A DNA stretch of 64,000 bases from assembly GCA_019055375.1 (NCBI GenBank), contig JAHQIW010004405.1, forward strand, positions 1 to 64,000, read 5' to 3'. This document shows, piece by piece, positions 1-9,090 of this stretch. The translations under genes were made by a program, and so were the position numbers. Within the stretch, counting starts at the first letter, position 1; each line of letters begins with the position of its first letter. The notes under the pieces were generated by a model. The model had not been told where the DNA came from. It saw only the letters and a program-made list of their open reading frames with translations, and ran no database searches. This DNA comes from Parelaphostrongylus tenuis (lineage: Eukaryota > Nematoda > Chromadorea > Rhabditida > Metastrongylidae).

Positions 1-355
1 ACAAATCGAAAGCATCGCCAGTGCTGTAAAATTATTTTCCGCCTTATCACTTTTTCTATGAATGCTGATTAAGCCTAAAAAAAAACAGTCTATGTTGTAA
101 CAGTTCCGCGTCGTACCACTTGAGTTGCTAGGATGAGGTCAATTCCACCGCAGCGTTCTCCTTGTACATTCAACACAATACTGAACTGAGTCGGTTTCAG
201 TCAATGCAGAAAAATCTCACAGTCAACAAATTCTCAGCAGAGAAAATAACTTTTAACATGCATATGATAATCTCTATGAAGCACATTAATACTTTATCCA
301 TGTCAGAATATGTATCACCTCGCTACCGGTTCCTCACAATTAATTCTCATTGAGA
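1..355. repeat. Dispersed repeat A, copy 1
   Basis: This stretch shares a run of motifs with 560-930, 7815-9090, 39640-40330 and 54955-55690: a lead containing AAATCGAAAGCATCGCCAGT, then CAGTTCCGCGT, a block ending CTTTCAATAC-like sequence, then TTCTCAGCAGAGAA and a CTACCGGTT block before CTCATTGAG. The copy starts at or before base 1. No long frame is shared between copies, so I treat it as a non-coding dispersed repeat. Its class is unknown. Confidence 0.6.
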
Positions 356-559
356 TACTCAACACTTGATTGTGTTATCGTTGCGTACCAGAGACAGAAA
401 CTACAATACACGAAGCTTCCATTCCAACCCCTTTAACAAGAAAAATTGATATGTGCGCCTTCCAACGTTGTCAATGCTCAAAACGGCTTTTGAATTTTTT
501 TACTGCAAATATTTTACTGGCATACTGCAGTGCCATCTATAATCAGCGGTGACGAATTT

Positions 560-930
560 ACGATGAACGGATTTTCATAAGCGATTACGAATTTACGAAG
601 AACGAATTTTCATGAGCGATTAATAAAGCTGTACAAACAGTTCCGTGTTGTAGCAGTTCCGTGTCGCATTAGTTGAATCACTGAGCGATGAACGATTCTG
701 CCACAGTATTCACTTTGCACCTTCAATACGGTACCGCAGTATGAGCAGTTGGCCAGCTCTCAGAAAAAGATCATGCAAGAATTTGGAGTTTCGAATGGCT
801 ATCTCATTGTAGCATGCTATAGCTTCATCCGTATCAAGATAAGAACTTTACCACTATCAGCTTTTTTCATTTCCATTGTTCAATGAGATAGTTAACAGTC
901 AATTAGCGTTGCTCACCAAAAACAGAAACA
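560..930. repeat. Dispersed repeat A, copy 2
   Basis: A second copy follows directly in the same orientation, with TGAGCGATTAAT, CAGTTCCGTGTTGTAGCAGT, GAGCGATGAAC and CTTCAATACGGTACCGCAGT. A continuation at 920-965 (CCAAAAACAGAAACAACTATACATG) resembles 8785-8830 in copy 3, so the full unit may approach 1 kb. A short open frame runs through the tail (876-1088), but it is not conserved among copies and is not called as a gene. Confidence 0.55.
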
Positions 931-1090
931 ACTATACATGTGAACCCTTCGATAAAGTAAGGTTTACCGCACAGTGCTGCATCAGAAGTGGTAAGGAAGA
1001 GATCAACATTTATCACCGCGGGCTCAGAGACCGTCTCGGTGAACTCGTGCTCGTGACGCGTCTCTTCAGTGGTAAGTTATTTGAGTAAAG

Positions 1091-1262
1091 CGAAGAGGGA
1101 AGACCACCAATGGACTTGGGAATTCCCCGACGGCTCGATCCATTCGAACTCCGATCATATACTTACAAGCACAATATGGTGCATTTTTGACACCTTGATG
1201 CTACCTGGATTCTTAGCGGATCTAATCACCGCTTATATGAACGAAGCACAAAAGCAAAGTAG
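1091..1262 (+). pseudogene. RTE retrotransposon endonuclease remnant
   Basis: A frame beginning near 1091 reads HQWTWEFPDGSIHSNSDHIL, which matches the WTWESP...EIDHIL segment of the apurinic-type endonuclease of RTE elements. The GSDHRLLR catalytic block that should follow is replaced by unrelated residues (LPGFLADLITAY). Only about 55 residues are recognisable, against roughly 1000 in a complete element, so this is a dead scrap. It resembles the subfamily of the 53.2-kb copy more than that of the 14-17 kb element. Class call fairly secure, limits approximate. Confidence 0.6.
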
Positions 1263-2322
1263 CAGAGTAGAAAGGTCTATCATCTTACAATAATGTTTGA
1301 TCGGAAATCATAAGTGTGAAAGTGAATCATGACGTGTAATCACAAGAGAACTGAGATGAGACCCCAATTCATTAAGGATTTGTGGCAAAAAATATTAGAG
1401 TCCGAGCTTTCTTCGTATCTCAGCATACTTGCAGTCATACTTCACATCGTATTCTTCTCCTAAAAATGAAAACTGGGGCTCCAAATGCAAGTAAAAATGT
1501 GATTTTACAAAGTCATTTTGTGTGAGATGCTATATTATAATGTTCACGAAAATATTCTCGTAGTCATACTAATTTCTTAGTGACTCGACTCTACAGATTA
1601 TCAATTTCGCGTGAACTCAGCTTTATTTCAAATGCACACAGGAGTTGTGGATCAAACTAGCAGAATCGAGAAAAATTAACACTTTTTTAATTCAGCATTT
1701 GAGAATAATGACGGGTAATGGCACTCATTGGATTGGTAACTGCCATGTAGCAAATCTCTCATTACTATAAATAAGGTGGGGAGACTATATGGAAAACGTA
1801 TAAAGCATTTTTTCTGAAGAAAGAAATTGAAGCTGATTCCAGAAGAGTTTGGTTTCTAAAGTGGCACTGTACTAGTAGGTGAAAATCCGAAAATTACACC
1901 TAATTTCATTACGATAACGAAATTCTTCGTATCTAAACGTAAAATATTACTCCTCGCTAATAATAAATTGAAAGCACATTCAGGGCTGTTGAAGCATGAG
2001 CTTTGTTACGAAAAATTCATGAGCGCCAAACGCAGCTGAATAGGTAGCTTGGCGTCCTTTCAGTTGATTTTTCTGGACACGAACAGTTTCGTCGCGATTT
2101 TTCCTTCTTTAAGTGCATAACTGTGGTCAGTCAGTGTGTTTTCTGATAAAATCTCACGTAAAGTTTTGATAAAATCTGTGTTTATTTCTTCCATTCATAA
2201 TCGCAGAGACTTTTTTCTTATTTCGGCTTATAATTGCTAAACTAGTAAAGTTCATAGAATTGACTCATCTCATTATAAGCTCAACTTTCATTAGTTACAT
2301 GAATCCAGTAAGTCGTGACCGG
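1263..2322. other. Unannotated AT-rich stretch
   Basis: I see no splice-flanked open segment, repeat match or RNA gene here that I can support. It is AT-rich with frequent stops in all frames. Confidence 0.4.
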
Positions 2323-2770
2323 TTATTTGAAAACCTCTGTAAAGCTGAGGAAGGAAAGACACATAAATTTATCGTTCATTAGACACATTCCAAATGAAAC
2401 TTGTGCACTATTGATAGTTCCAGATGCCGATGAGAAGTGCAACGCAAATGGACCAGCTGCCAACATTCGAACCGCTCTATTGAGTACACCTTGCCACATC
2501 TCTTTCGACCAATTCGCCATGATGACGTTCGTGGTCTAAGAGAGAATTTCTTCAAAATGAACTGATAGAACTAGAGAAACACTGCGAACCATAAGAGTTT
2601 TCTGTGATTGTCGTGTAATTGGCAGAAATGCTCTCGACATCCTTACCCATCATGCCTAGCATACAATTAACTTCTTTTCTTCCTCTCCTGGCATCATTCT
2701 TTCAGGGCATGGGCGGTTACCGTGTTGCCGACAATGATACAGTGTGGAATCATGCTCATCACTCCCTCGA
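2323..2770 (-). pseudogene. F1 family small protein, copy A (decayed)
   Basis: Two exons of family F1 can be aligned to the intact copy at 31.5-31.9 kb. Exon 2 starts at 2770 after TTACTTTTAG and opens with the conserved MIPHCIIVGNTVTA, but a frame disruption and stop follow. Exon 3 (2535 to 2323) starts after CTCTTAG and reads TTNVIMANWSKEMWQ, then NRAVRMLAAGPF. The usual stop after the FATVS-like end has been lost, so the frame runs on for about 28 extra codons. Function unknown; no domain recognised. The F2 copy at 4.6-5.3 kb lies upstream on the same strand, as in two other pairs. Confidence 0.6.
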
Positions 2771-3058
2771 CTAAAAGTAACTTTACTTCAAAACAGTGTT
2801 TAATTCAAAAAAATATAAAAAAAAATCTTCGTCAATAACTTTTGCCTCTTTTCTATCTATTATATTACAAAATAGAACCACTCAAAAGATCGGTTGAATT
2901 CGATGAAATAATATTTTTATCAGTGATCTTTTTCTTCAAGGTTCTTACTATTTTCTGAGATCAAAGGGATAAATTTTTGACCTTCACAACGATTTTGAGA
3001 TCATTGCAAGACTATATAATCAAAGCGTTTTACGGCTCGCTATTAGACCCGGCTATAA

Positions 3059-3298
3059 CTTTCGAGGCAGAAGCCCTGTCCGAGTGATTGTGATGCTGGC
3101 CGCAGCGCGCACTGGCCCCAGAATTTTCCGACAGCCCACATCGAACGCAACAACAACAACTCCATGAAACGCCGCAACCAGGCCATACGATTGCAAGAGG
3201 ACGTGCTTAACCAGTATTCTACGACCTTCAAGAAGAAAATGAAAAACGAATTGATTGCTAGAAGTGCTGGGATCTGCACAATGAAAAAAGCACTGTGA
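3059..3298 (+). other. Coding-like exon, lysine/arginine-rich, unknown
   Basis: From a stop at 3056-3058 to TGA at 3296-3298 one plus-strand frame stays open for 79 codons without an early ATG. It contains CPSDCDAGRSAHWPQN near its start, a four-asparagine run, then MKRRNQAIRLQEDVLNQY and RSAGICTMKKAL at the end. The composition (charged, few rare residues) looks protein-like, unlike neighbouring frames. An AG at 3044-3045 could be an acceptor, but a stop follows it, so the upstream exon boundary is unclear. The opposite strand is open as well, so direction is uncertain. I do not recognise a family. Confidence 0.35.
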
Positions 3299-3725
3299 TG
3301 ATGGATCTCAAAAGTGCAAAGTGCAAGTAACTCCTACGGTTGCATACTGGAAGAAGAAATATATTATTTGTGCAACTTACAAAAGTTGTTGGGGCAAAAA
3401 TCCGATTACTACTTTTCATTATGTAGGGAAAGACTGAAAAAGAAAACTTGAGTTTTTTACTTGCTTCGTGACACCCTGATCTCGGCCCGAAAAACTGTTA
3501 GCCTTAACGATTGTTGTGGCTTCTATACCTTCAGAAGAACTTATCTTGTCATAACCTTTACCAATGATGGAGGCACTGAATTTGGGTGTTTTTCTAAATT
3601 TCGCAGTTTTACCCAGAAAGATTGAGTGGTAAAAGGATTTAGGCAAACATGATAATAAAATGTAGTAATGAATAGACATAGTAGTGTAGTAAACTGCTAG
3701 GCACTTTCCTTCAACGATCACACAT
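3299..3725. other. Segment shared with 13.4-13.6 kb and 49.5-49.8 kb
   Basis: GTGCAAGTAACT, GGAAGAAGAA, GGGGCAAAAAT and TTATGTAGGGAAAGA occur in the same order as in the DNA flanking F1 copies B, C and F. It is part of the duplicated unit carrying F1. No coding claim is made; the minus-strand open frame at 3419-3721 is not conserved. Confidence 0.4.
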
Positions 3726-4412
3726 CATAATTATACCTTTATTTCGAGTGCTTCGTTTAGACCACTCTCAGATTTGAATAGATCCTTTCATTATTATTTG
3801 AGCCAACTTGTCATATGGTCTGGTAAGGTCTCTTGCACATCCCGATACACATGTTTCGTCCTTACAGACTCGTCAGCTGGGCAGAACCCGTCGTCTTTCG
3901 ATCTTTTCATAGTCAGTTCTTTCGGGAGCCTCACACTCCTTATAGAGAGTCATCAAAGACGAACGTTTTACCTCCATGTCATGTGGAACCTTCATTCCAC
4001 AACAGGTTTGCGCCAACTCGATTGTTCTTTGGCATTGGCACTTTTGTCATAATTATACCTTTATAATAAAAAAAATATGATGATAAAATATCAAATGTCG
4101 CATGACTATACCTTTTTGATAAAAGCACCAAGCCAAAGAGCATCGGCCCATGTGCTCAGACACGCTGTGTTGGTGGTGGAGGTTTTCACTTGACATGGAG
4201 TGTTAAGCGTGGCGTCTTCGATGACATATCATAAGCAGTGTGAGGCTCCCCTGTCGCTCACTGACTATGAAAAGATCGAAAGACGACGAGGTTCTACCCG
4301 GGTGACGAAATCTGTATGGACGAAACAAGTGTATTCGGCGCTGTACAACTAGAGCCTTACCCGACCACATGACAAGTTGGGCTCCACATCAATAATAAAG
4401 GATCACACATCA
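3726..4412. mobile_element. Foldback element (long inverted repeat) FB1
   Basis: Bases 3777-4062 and 4085-4412 are imperfect inverted copies. Landmarks in the left arm are GAGCCAACTTGTCATATGGTC, GTCGTCTTTCGATCTTTTCAT and GGGAGCCTCACACT; each appears reverse-complemented in the right arm in mirrored order. TCATAATTATACCTTTAT occurs as a direct copy at both 3725 and 4048. No transposase frame is present, so it is a non-autonomous element that could fold into a hairpin of about 300 bp. A related copy is at 31984-32560. Confidence 0.7.
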
Positions 4413-4590
4413 GTAGTGCAGGGAAAACGGCACTTCTTGTCGCAGTGTATAATCAATTTTCCACATATCTGATATGACAGTATTTTCAGTAATAGCCATA
4501 AGGAAGAATGCAGTTTTTCTGAGTGCCCTTTTGCGTCTTAAAATGTACCGCAATAGTTGGTGCTGAAATTTCAAAGCTCACTATCCTTAC

Positions 4591-5335
4591 TAAGATCTTT
4601 GTTAACATGGGCTCCCTTACATTCCAATGGATTCATAATTGATCTGAAACTCTAAGTTGTCCTTAGAATGGCGGAGATTATTGCATCGGGAAGGAACACT
4701 GCGGCCCTGTTGTTTCAGAACATCAGAGACCTAAACAGTAAAGTTCGCACGAGTCAGAAACGTTTATTCAAAGATGTTAGAAGTAAGAAATCATAATGAG
4801 CTGCGCAAGGTGCATCTATGCATGAGACAAGCGAATTATTAGAGAATCGAAATTCACGTTCTATGTCGAAAAAATTGAATCAAAAGACTGCAAGTGTGGC
4901 AACTCACCGTTTGCATTACAAGACGTTCAACAAATTCTTTGGCTGGCGTCTTCGTTTATTGCAATGCCAACAGCCTCAGCTCGAACACTGGCCACTTCAC
5001 TGTAAACCATGGGGACGGGCAATTTGAAGTTGGAGACGGTGAAACCTTCTAGTACTCGCTGCAAGCAAGTATTGTAGTTTTCTGTGGAGAGAATGAAGAA
5101 CTATATTACTCTAGGTCAACAAATCTTTAATAGCTGTGGCACTGTGACAACTCTTTCAGTTTCGCTTTCGATACTAATGAGAATCAACTGCCGTATCTTT
5201 AAAAATGCATTTCATTACACTGACATACATTTTATTTCTAATACCTTGACCTGATGGCAATCACTCCACATCCCAAACACTGTCGTGATGATTAGCACTG
5301 AAATTATCAGGAAACAGATCTGATTGAGCTGCCAT
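4591..5335 (-). pseudogene. F2 family secreted-type small protein, copy I (decayed)
   Basis: Three exons align with the copies at 37.3-38.2 and 51.1-52.7 kb. Exon 1 (5335-5245) carries a hydrophobic stretch FLIISVLIITTVFG but is out of frame with its ATG. Exon 2 (5081-4918) follows CTCTCCACAG and reads GFTVSNFKLPVPMVYS, ending at ACG before GTGAGT, and contains a stop earlier and a frame break later. Exon 3 (4730-4591) follows TACTGTTTAG and reads VSDVLKQQGR before a one-base shift into DAIISAIL. The gene family probably encodes a secreted protein, judged from exon 1 of copy II. This copy cannot make it. Confidence 0.6.
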
Positions 5336-6204
5336 CGAGTTCTCACTCTACCTTTGAAAAAACGTTTACTATACTCGATTGGAAAAACAGATTTCGATTT
5401 CCAAATTCTATATTAGCTCATCTCTATAAATATATCGGACCCAGTGCCCAGCAACTACATGTTAGTGACGTCATCGTAAAAGAACGTTTTTGTAGCTCTC
5501 TACATCTACCTAGGAGTTTCAGGTTTTCCTAATATAGTGACTGGAAGTATCAATCGTCTTGACATCTCGACAGCTTCATAAGACAAACTGTTTTATTTAG
5601 AAATCAGATAATCAACAATTCAGTCACCGTCATGGCCAATGGTATGTAGCCATTTGCTGGGCAATGACTGATACCTTCTCTCAAGAAAATTGAGGCTGGA
5701 ATCAAAGGAAGTCAGTGAAGCCATCTCTGAGTCTTCTGAGCTTGATTGTTGCCTAAATTCTTTTCGCCCGCAGTTGCTGCTTCAAGGCGCGTGGCATGAT
5801 AAGTTGATAGAGCAACACCGGGCCATACGGTGGGTATGGTACTCGTGGTCCAGTCCTAGTATTTTCAAAAAAGGGGGAAGTAAATATGCAGTATGAAGTT
5901 GTGCTTCATCCAAAGAACGGAGCAACACTGGCGACGTTTCAGACGCTTCTGCCCATACTACTGCGGCTAACATCCGGAGACTTTCCTCTGTAGACGTCTG
6001 GCATTGATAGTCTGCTAGTTGTCAAGCAGTCTTTGAAACATCATGAACTATCAATCATAGAAATTCGATGGTATAATCTCTTGAACATAAAATCTGGGCT
6101 TTGGTTGAACTGGCGGGTCTTTCCGCAAGAACATCCATTAGGCGTAGCGTGTGTTGTTCTCATAGTAGGCTCAACTCTAATCGCCACTTACGATCTACTT
6201 GAGA
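5336..6204. other. No supported gene; overlapping open frames at 5690-5973
   Basis: Both strands are open through 5690-5973. The plus frame follows a possible acceptor TTCGCCCGCAG at 5774; the minus frame reads AAVVWAEASETSP. Neither has a recognisable family or consistent splice borders, so I leave this unresolved. Confidence 0.3.
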
Positions 6205-6372
6205 ATGTCTCGCTTGTGTGATGGCAGCAAAAAGGCTCTTGCAGATTATCACGTGTGCAATGCGACCGCACCGTGTCAAACGAGGCCCAACGACATTTTC
6301 GATAGTCAGCCCCGTTCTTGTAAGAGGGTGGCTCCAGCTTTTGTCCTAAGCAAAGTGGTTGCATGTCATTGA
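6205..6372 (+). other. Cysteine-rich exon, possibly thrombospondin type 1-like
   Basis: An ATG at 6205 opens 55 codons to TGA at 6370-6372. The start reads SRLCDGSKKALADYHVCN, then ATAPCQ, PNDIFDSQPRSCKR. The CN...PC pair followed by a D-F-x-S-Q-x-x-C segment recalls the end of a thrombospondin type 1 repeat as found in ADAMTS-like extracellular proteins. No upstream WxxW exon was found, and TTACTTGAG just before the ATG could be an acceptor, so this may be an internal exon. The plus frame is favoured by its cysteine and charged-residue content. Family call is tentative. Confidence 0.3.
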
Positions 6373-6723
6373 TCATGATGGTGGTTATAGTGCTGATTAG
6401 ATTCATCTGCGAATTAGTGAATTAACGAAAGCATCGAAGTGTGAAAGAAATCATGCGACAAATCAATACTGTCCTTCATAGTGATTTCTGTGACAAATTA
6501 TATTAATCGAAAAGGTCACACGGAAATAATTATCAATAAGGAAGCATGTCAATTTGCTAGATGAGAGCAAGTCATTAATGAAGATCATAGCGAGCGGAAG
6601 TTATATTGAATGCGTCATTCCCTCAGATCTGCGGCTTGAATTTGGCTCCCACCATTCCACTTGTATTGCTGCGCCATGGAATCTTAGGTCTTGTAAAAGT
6701 AAGAAAAAAATTACATTTGAAAA

Positions 6724-7086
6724 ATGGTGCTATTGAAAATCACTGACATAATCATCTATATAGAGAATATGTATGATGAAAATGAAGGAAGACTTTCGGT
6801 TGCAAGAATTTTCTGCATCAAACTTATTAAGAAGCAGAAATCGTATTCTTCAGCTTTGATTCCCATTGAACTCTCCATATTGTATGGCTATGCGATCTAC
6901 TCTGGTAATGCTGATGGCACCGATTGTCAGAAGAAGAATTTTGCAGAACTCACTAAAAGATTTAGAATCAGAAACAGGCCAGGAATTAGATTGCTCCAGA
7001 AACCCATCAACATGACAAAGGAAAGAAGAATCAGGTTAGAGGTGCTTGAAGAAATCAATCACATTGTAGCGTCATGCTACCCATGA
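6724..7086 (+). CDS. 120-codon open frame, unknown
   Basis: This is the longest open frame here that is not obviously transposon-derived. The second half is rich in charged residues: GTDCQKKNFAELTKRFRIR, NRPGIRLLQKP, then ERRIRLEVLEEINHIVASC. DNA from about 6915 to 7060 is similar to 52981-53110, which lies at the same relative position beside F2 copy III. So the segment was duplicated with F2. The 52.98-kb copy is not open. The first third is AT-rich and less convincing, and the true start may be a splice junction. No domain recognised. Confidence 0.3.
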   Translation: MVLLKITDIIIYIENMYDENEGRLSVARIFCIKLIKKQKSYSSALIPIELSILYGYAIYSGNADGTDCQKKNFAELTKRFRIRNRPGIRLLQKPINMTKERRIRLEVLEEINHIVASCYP

Positions 7087-7814
7087 AAAGGGAAAACGTT
7101 TCATATGACTATCAATGTTTAGGATGAGAAAGGAATGTGAACATCCTCGGGAGCAAGATCGAAGTGACACTGTGTGCGAATTCTGTAAAGACTCTTTCAA
7201 TGTTTCAAGATTGATATCGACGTAAATATTTATGAAAGGCTGTACAAATATTCATATATCTGCACGACTGCAAAGAAACGGAATATCTTCGCACATTTCG
7301 AGTAGTGAAGTCTCAGTTATGTTCATAGCTGTGACACAAACTTCTTTCTTGAGCTATTTCTGCAAGTTTGAGAGGAAAGTCATTTGAAAAAATGCGGAGG
7401 ACAATCTTCATTACTCAATTTACCCACTCTATTTACCTAGTAAAGTCCTCGGAAACTTTCAGTTCACAACAATGCTTACAAATAGGTATCCAGCGGAGCT
7501 CAGCAGAGAAAAAAGTGCACAGAAGCTTCACTTTTTTTTACTAGTGGATAAATTAATGCTCGTTTTCTAGTTGATCAATTCGCACGGCTTTTTTCGCAAA
7601 GTAGCATAGGATGACTTGAAGATTGCATTCAAAAGACCGCGAGGAATGACCGCCACTGAATCGATGGAAAATTGCTTAAGAAAGAACTTCTGTCCTTATC
7701 CTAGCCGCACTATTGCGCTGGTAGAGCAGATCTTAATGCTTCAAGCACTACTGAGTTCCAATAAGTTAGCAGGTATCCAATTCGGTACAAGATAAGCTCT
7801 GTTTTGTCAGTTTT
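7087..7814. other. No gene seen
   Basis: GGGAGCAAGATCGAAGTGAC at 7150 resembles GAGCGCGATCGAGATGAC just past the end of the RTE fragment at 54.36 kb, so a retrotransposon tail may be present. Otherwise nothing I can support. Confidence 0.3.
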
Positions 7815-9090
7815 AGGGCTGACAAATCAAGAGCATCGGTTGACGCTGTAGCCTTATTGGTGCTGTCATGAATTTTTATGAGCCCCGATCGAAGCTGAGT
7901 AGCAGTTCCGTGTTGTTGAAGTTCCTTGTTAAGGCACTGTTTGCTGCTTTAGTAAAAACTGTAGAACGAACAGTACAACGCAAAACTTCGCGACAGCACT
8001 TTTTCTGCACTTTCATTACGATGCTGTAGTATGTCAACGATTTTTGGGCAAATGCAGAAGAAGGCCATAGTTAACAAGTTTTCAGCAGAGAATTGAATAA
8101 TGTGAACCACTCGAGTTTTTTTCGCTAGCTTCTTGCATCTGAATGGACGTCCTAGTTAACCATCAAATCGATAATTTTATTATATTCATGTCGGAATTGA
8201 AGAGATCCCTACACTGGTTGCTTTGCACTTCTGCTGTCCATTGAGGGATCCAATAGGTTTTTTTTCAAGTGGCGTTGCCCATCAGAAGCAGTAATAATTG
8301 CAAATACTGCTTCAGCATGCGATCGCTTTGAAGGTGCTGAGGTTGGCGAAAGGAATCTTCATGCTCAACATTGCTTATCTCAGAACTGCCTAATGTAAAC
8401 ACTTCCAACCATCTCGATACAAGAACGGGTTTCAAGCGATTTCCACACTAAAATTTATGCATGCTTTCCAACTGATCAGTCAAGATTCGTTCGAGCGCTT
8501 GGAATCTCTCCATTAACTCTGTGGTATTCAAAGGAACTTCTGATGAAGCACTTTATTCTCGCAAGACCGACTATTGGTTAACCTCGGCATTGATCGAAAT
8601 ATTCCGTGATTTTCTTTTCTTCAGCAACACGAGCTTTTTAATACGTTTATTCTGTACAAAATAGTCTGACAAAAGCACTTTGTTTTTCTAATCATGCCAA
8701 AATGAATTATCCCAGAATTTGGTTTTTTTCACTCAGTGCAGATTTGAGATGACTAGTAGTTTTCCAGTCAAAGTTATAAACCAAAAGCAGAGACAACAGT
8801 GCATATGACGTCAACTATGTATTCCTTGATAAAAAGAATCCAGCAAAAAGTAGCGCACTGAAATCATTTAAAAAATCCACATTCAGTCCCAGTAAACATC
8901 GCGTATGAAGTTGTAGAGATTGAGGAAGGAGTTAGCATGATAGCAAGTACTTTATACAAAGCAGAGCCCGAGTTGAACATTTTGAAATTTGAGTGCTGAA
9001 ACGGTTGCCAATCTTTTTGCAATAAACAGTTTTGATATGCACCTCATAATAGCTTAATGCTATGTTTCGCCTCGAGCTACAGCAAAGAAG
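7815..9090. repeat. Dispersed repeat A, copy 3 (longest)
   Basis: It starts with GACAAATCAAGAGCATCGGTTGACGCTGT, aligning with base 1 of the window and with 54955. It then carries GCAGTTCCGTGTTGTTGAAGT, GTTTTCAGCAGAGAA and, near 8900-8985, GTTGTAGAGATTGAGGAAGG and GCAGAGCCCGAG. Those last motifs also occur at 55490-55565 and 40120-40190. The copies define a unit of about 0.7 to 1.2 kb. Confidence 0.55.
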
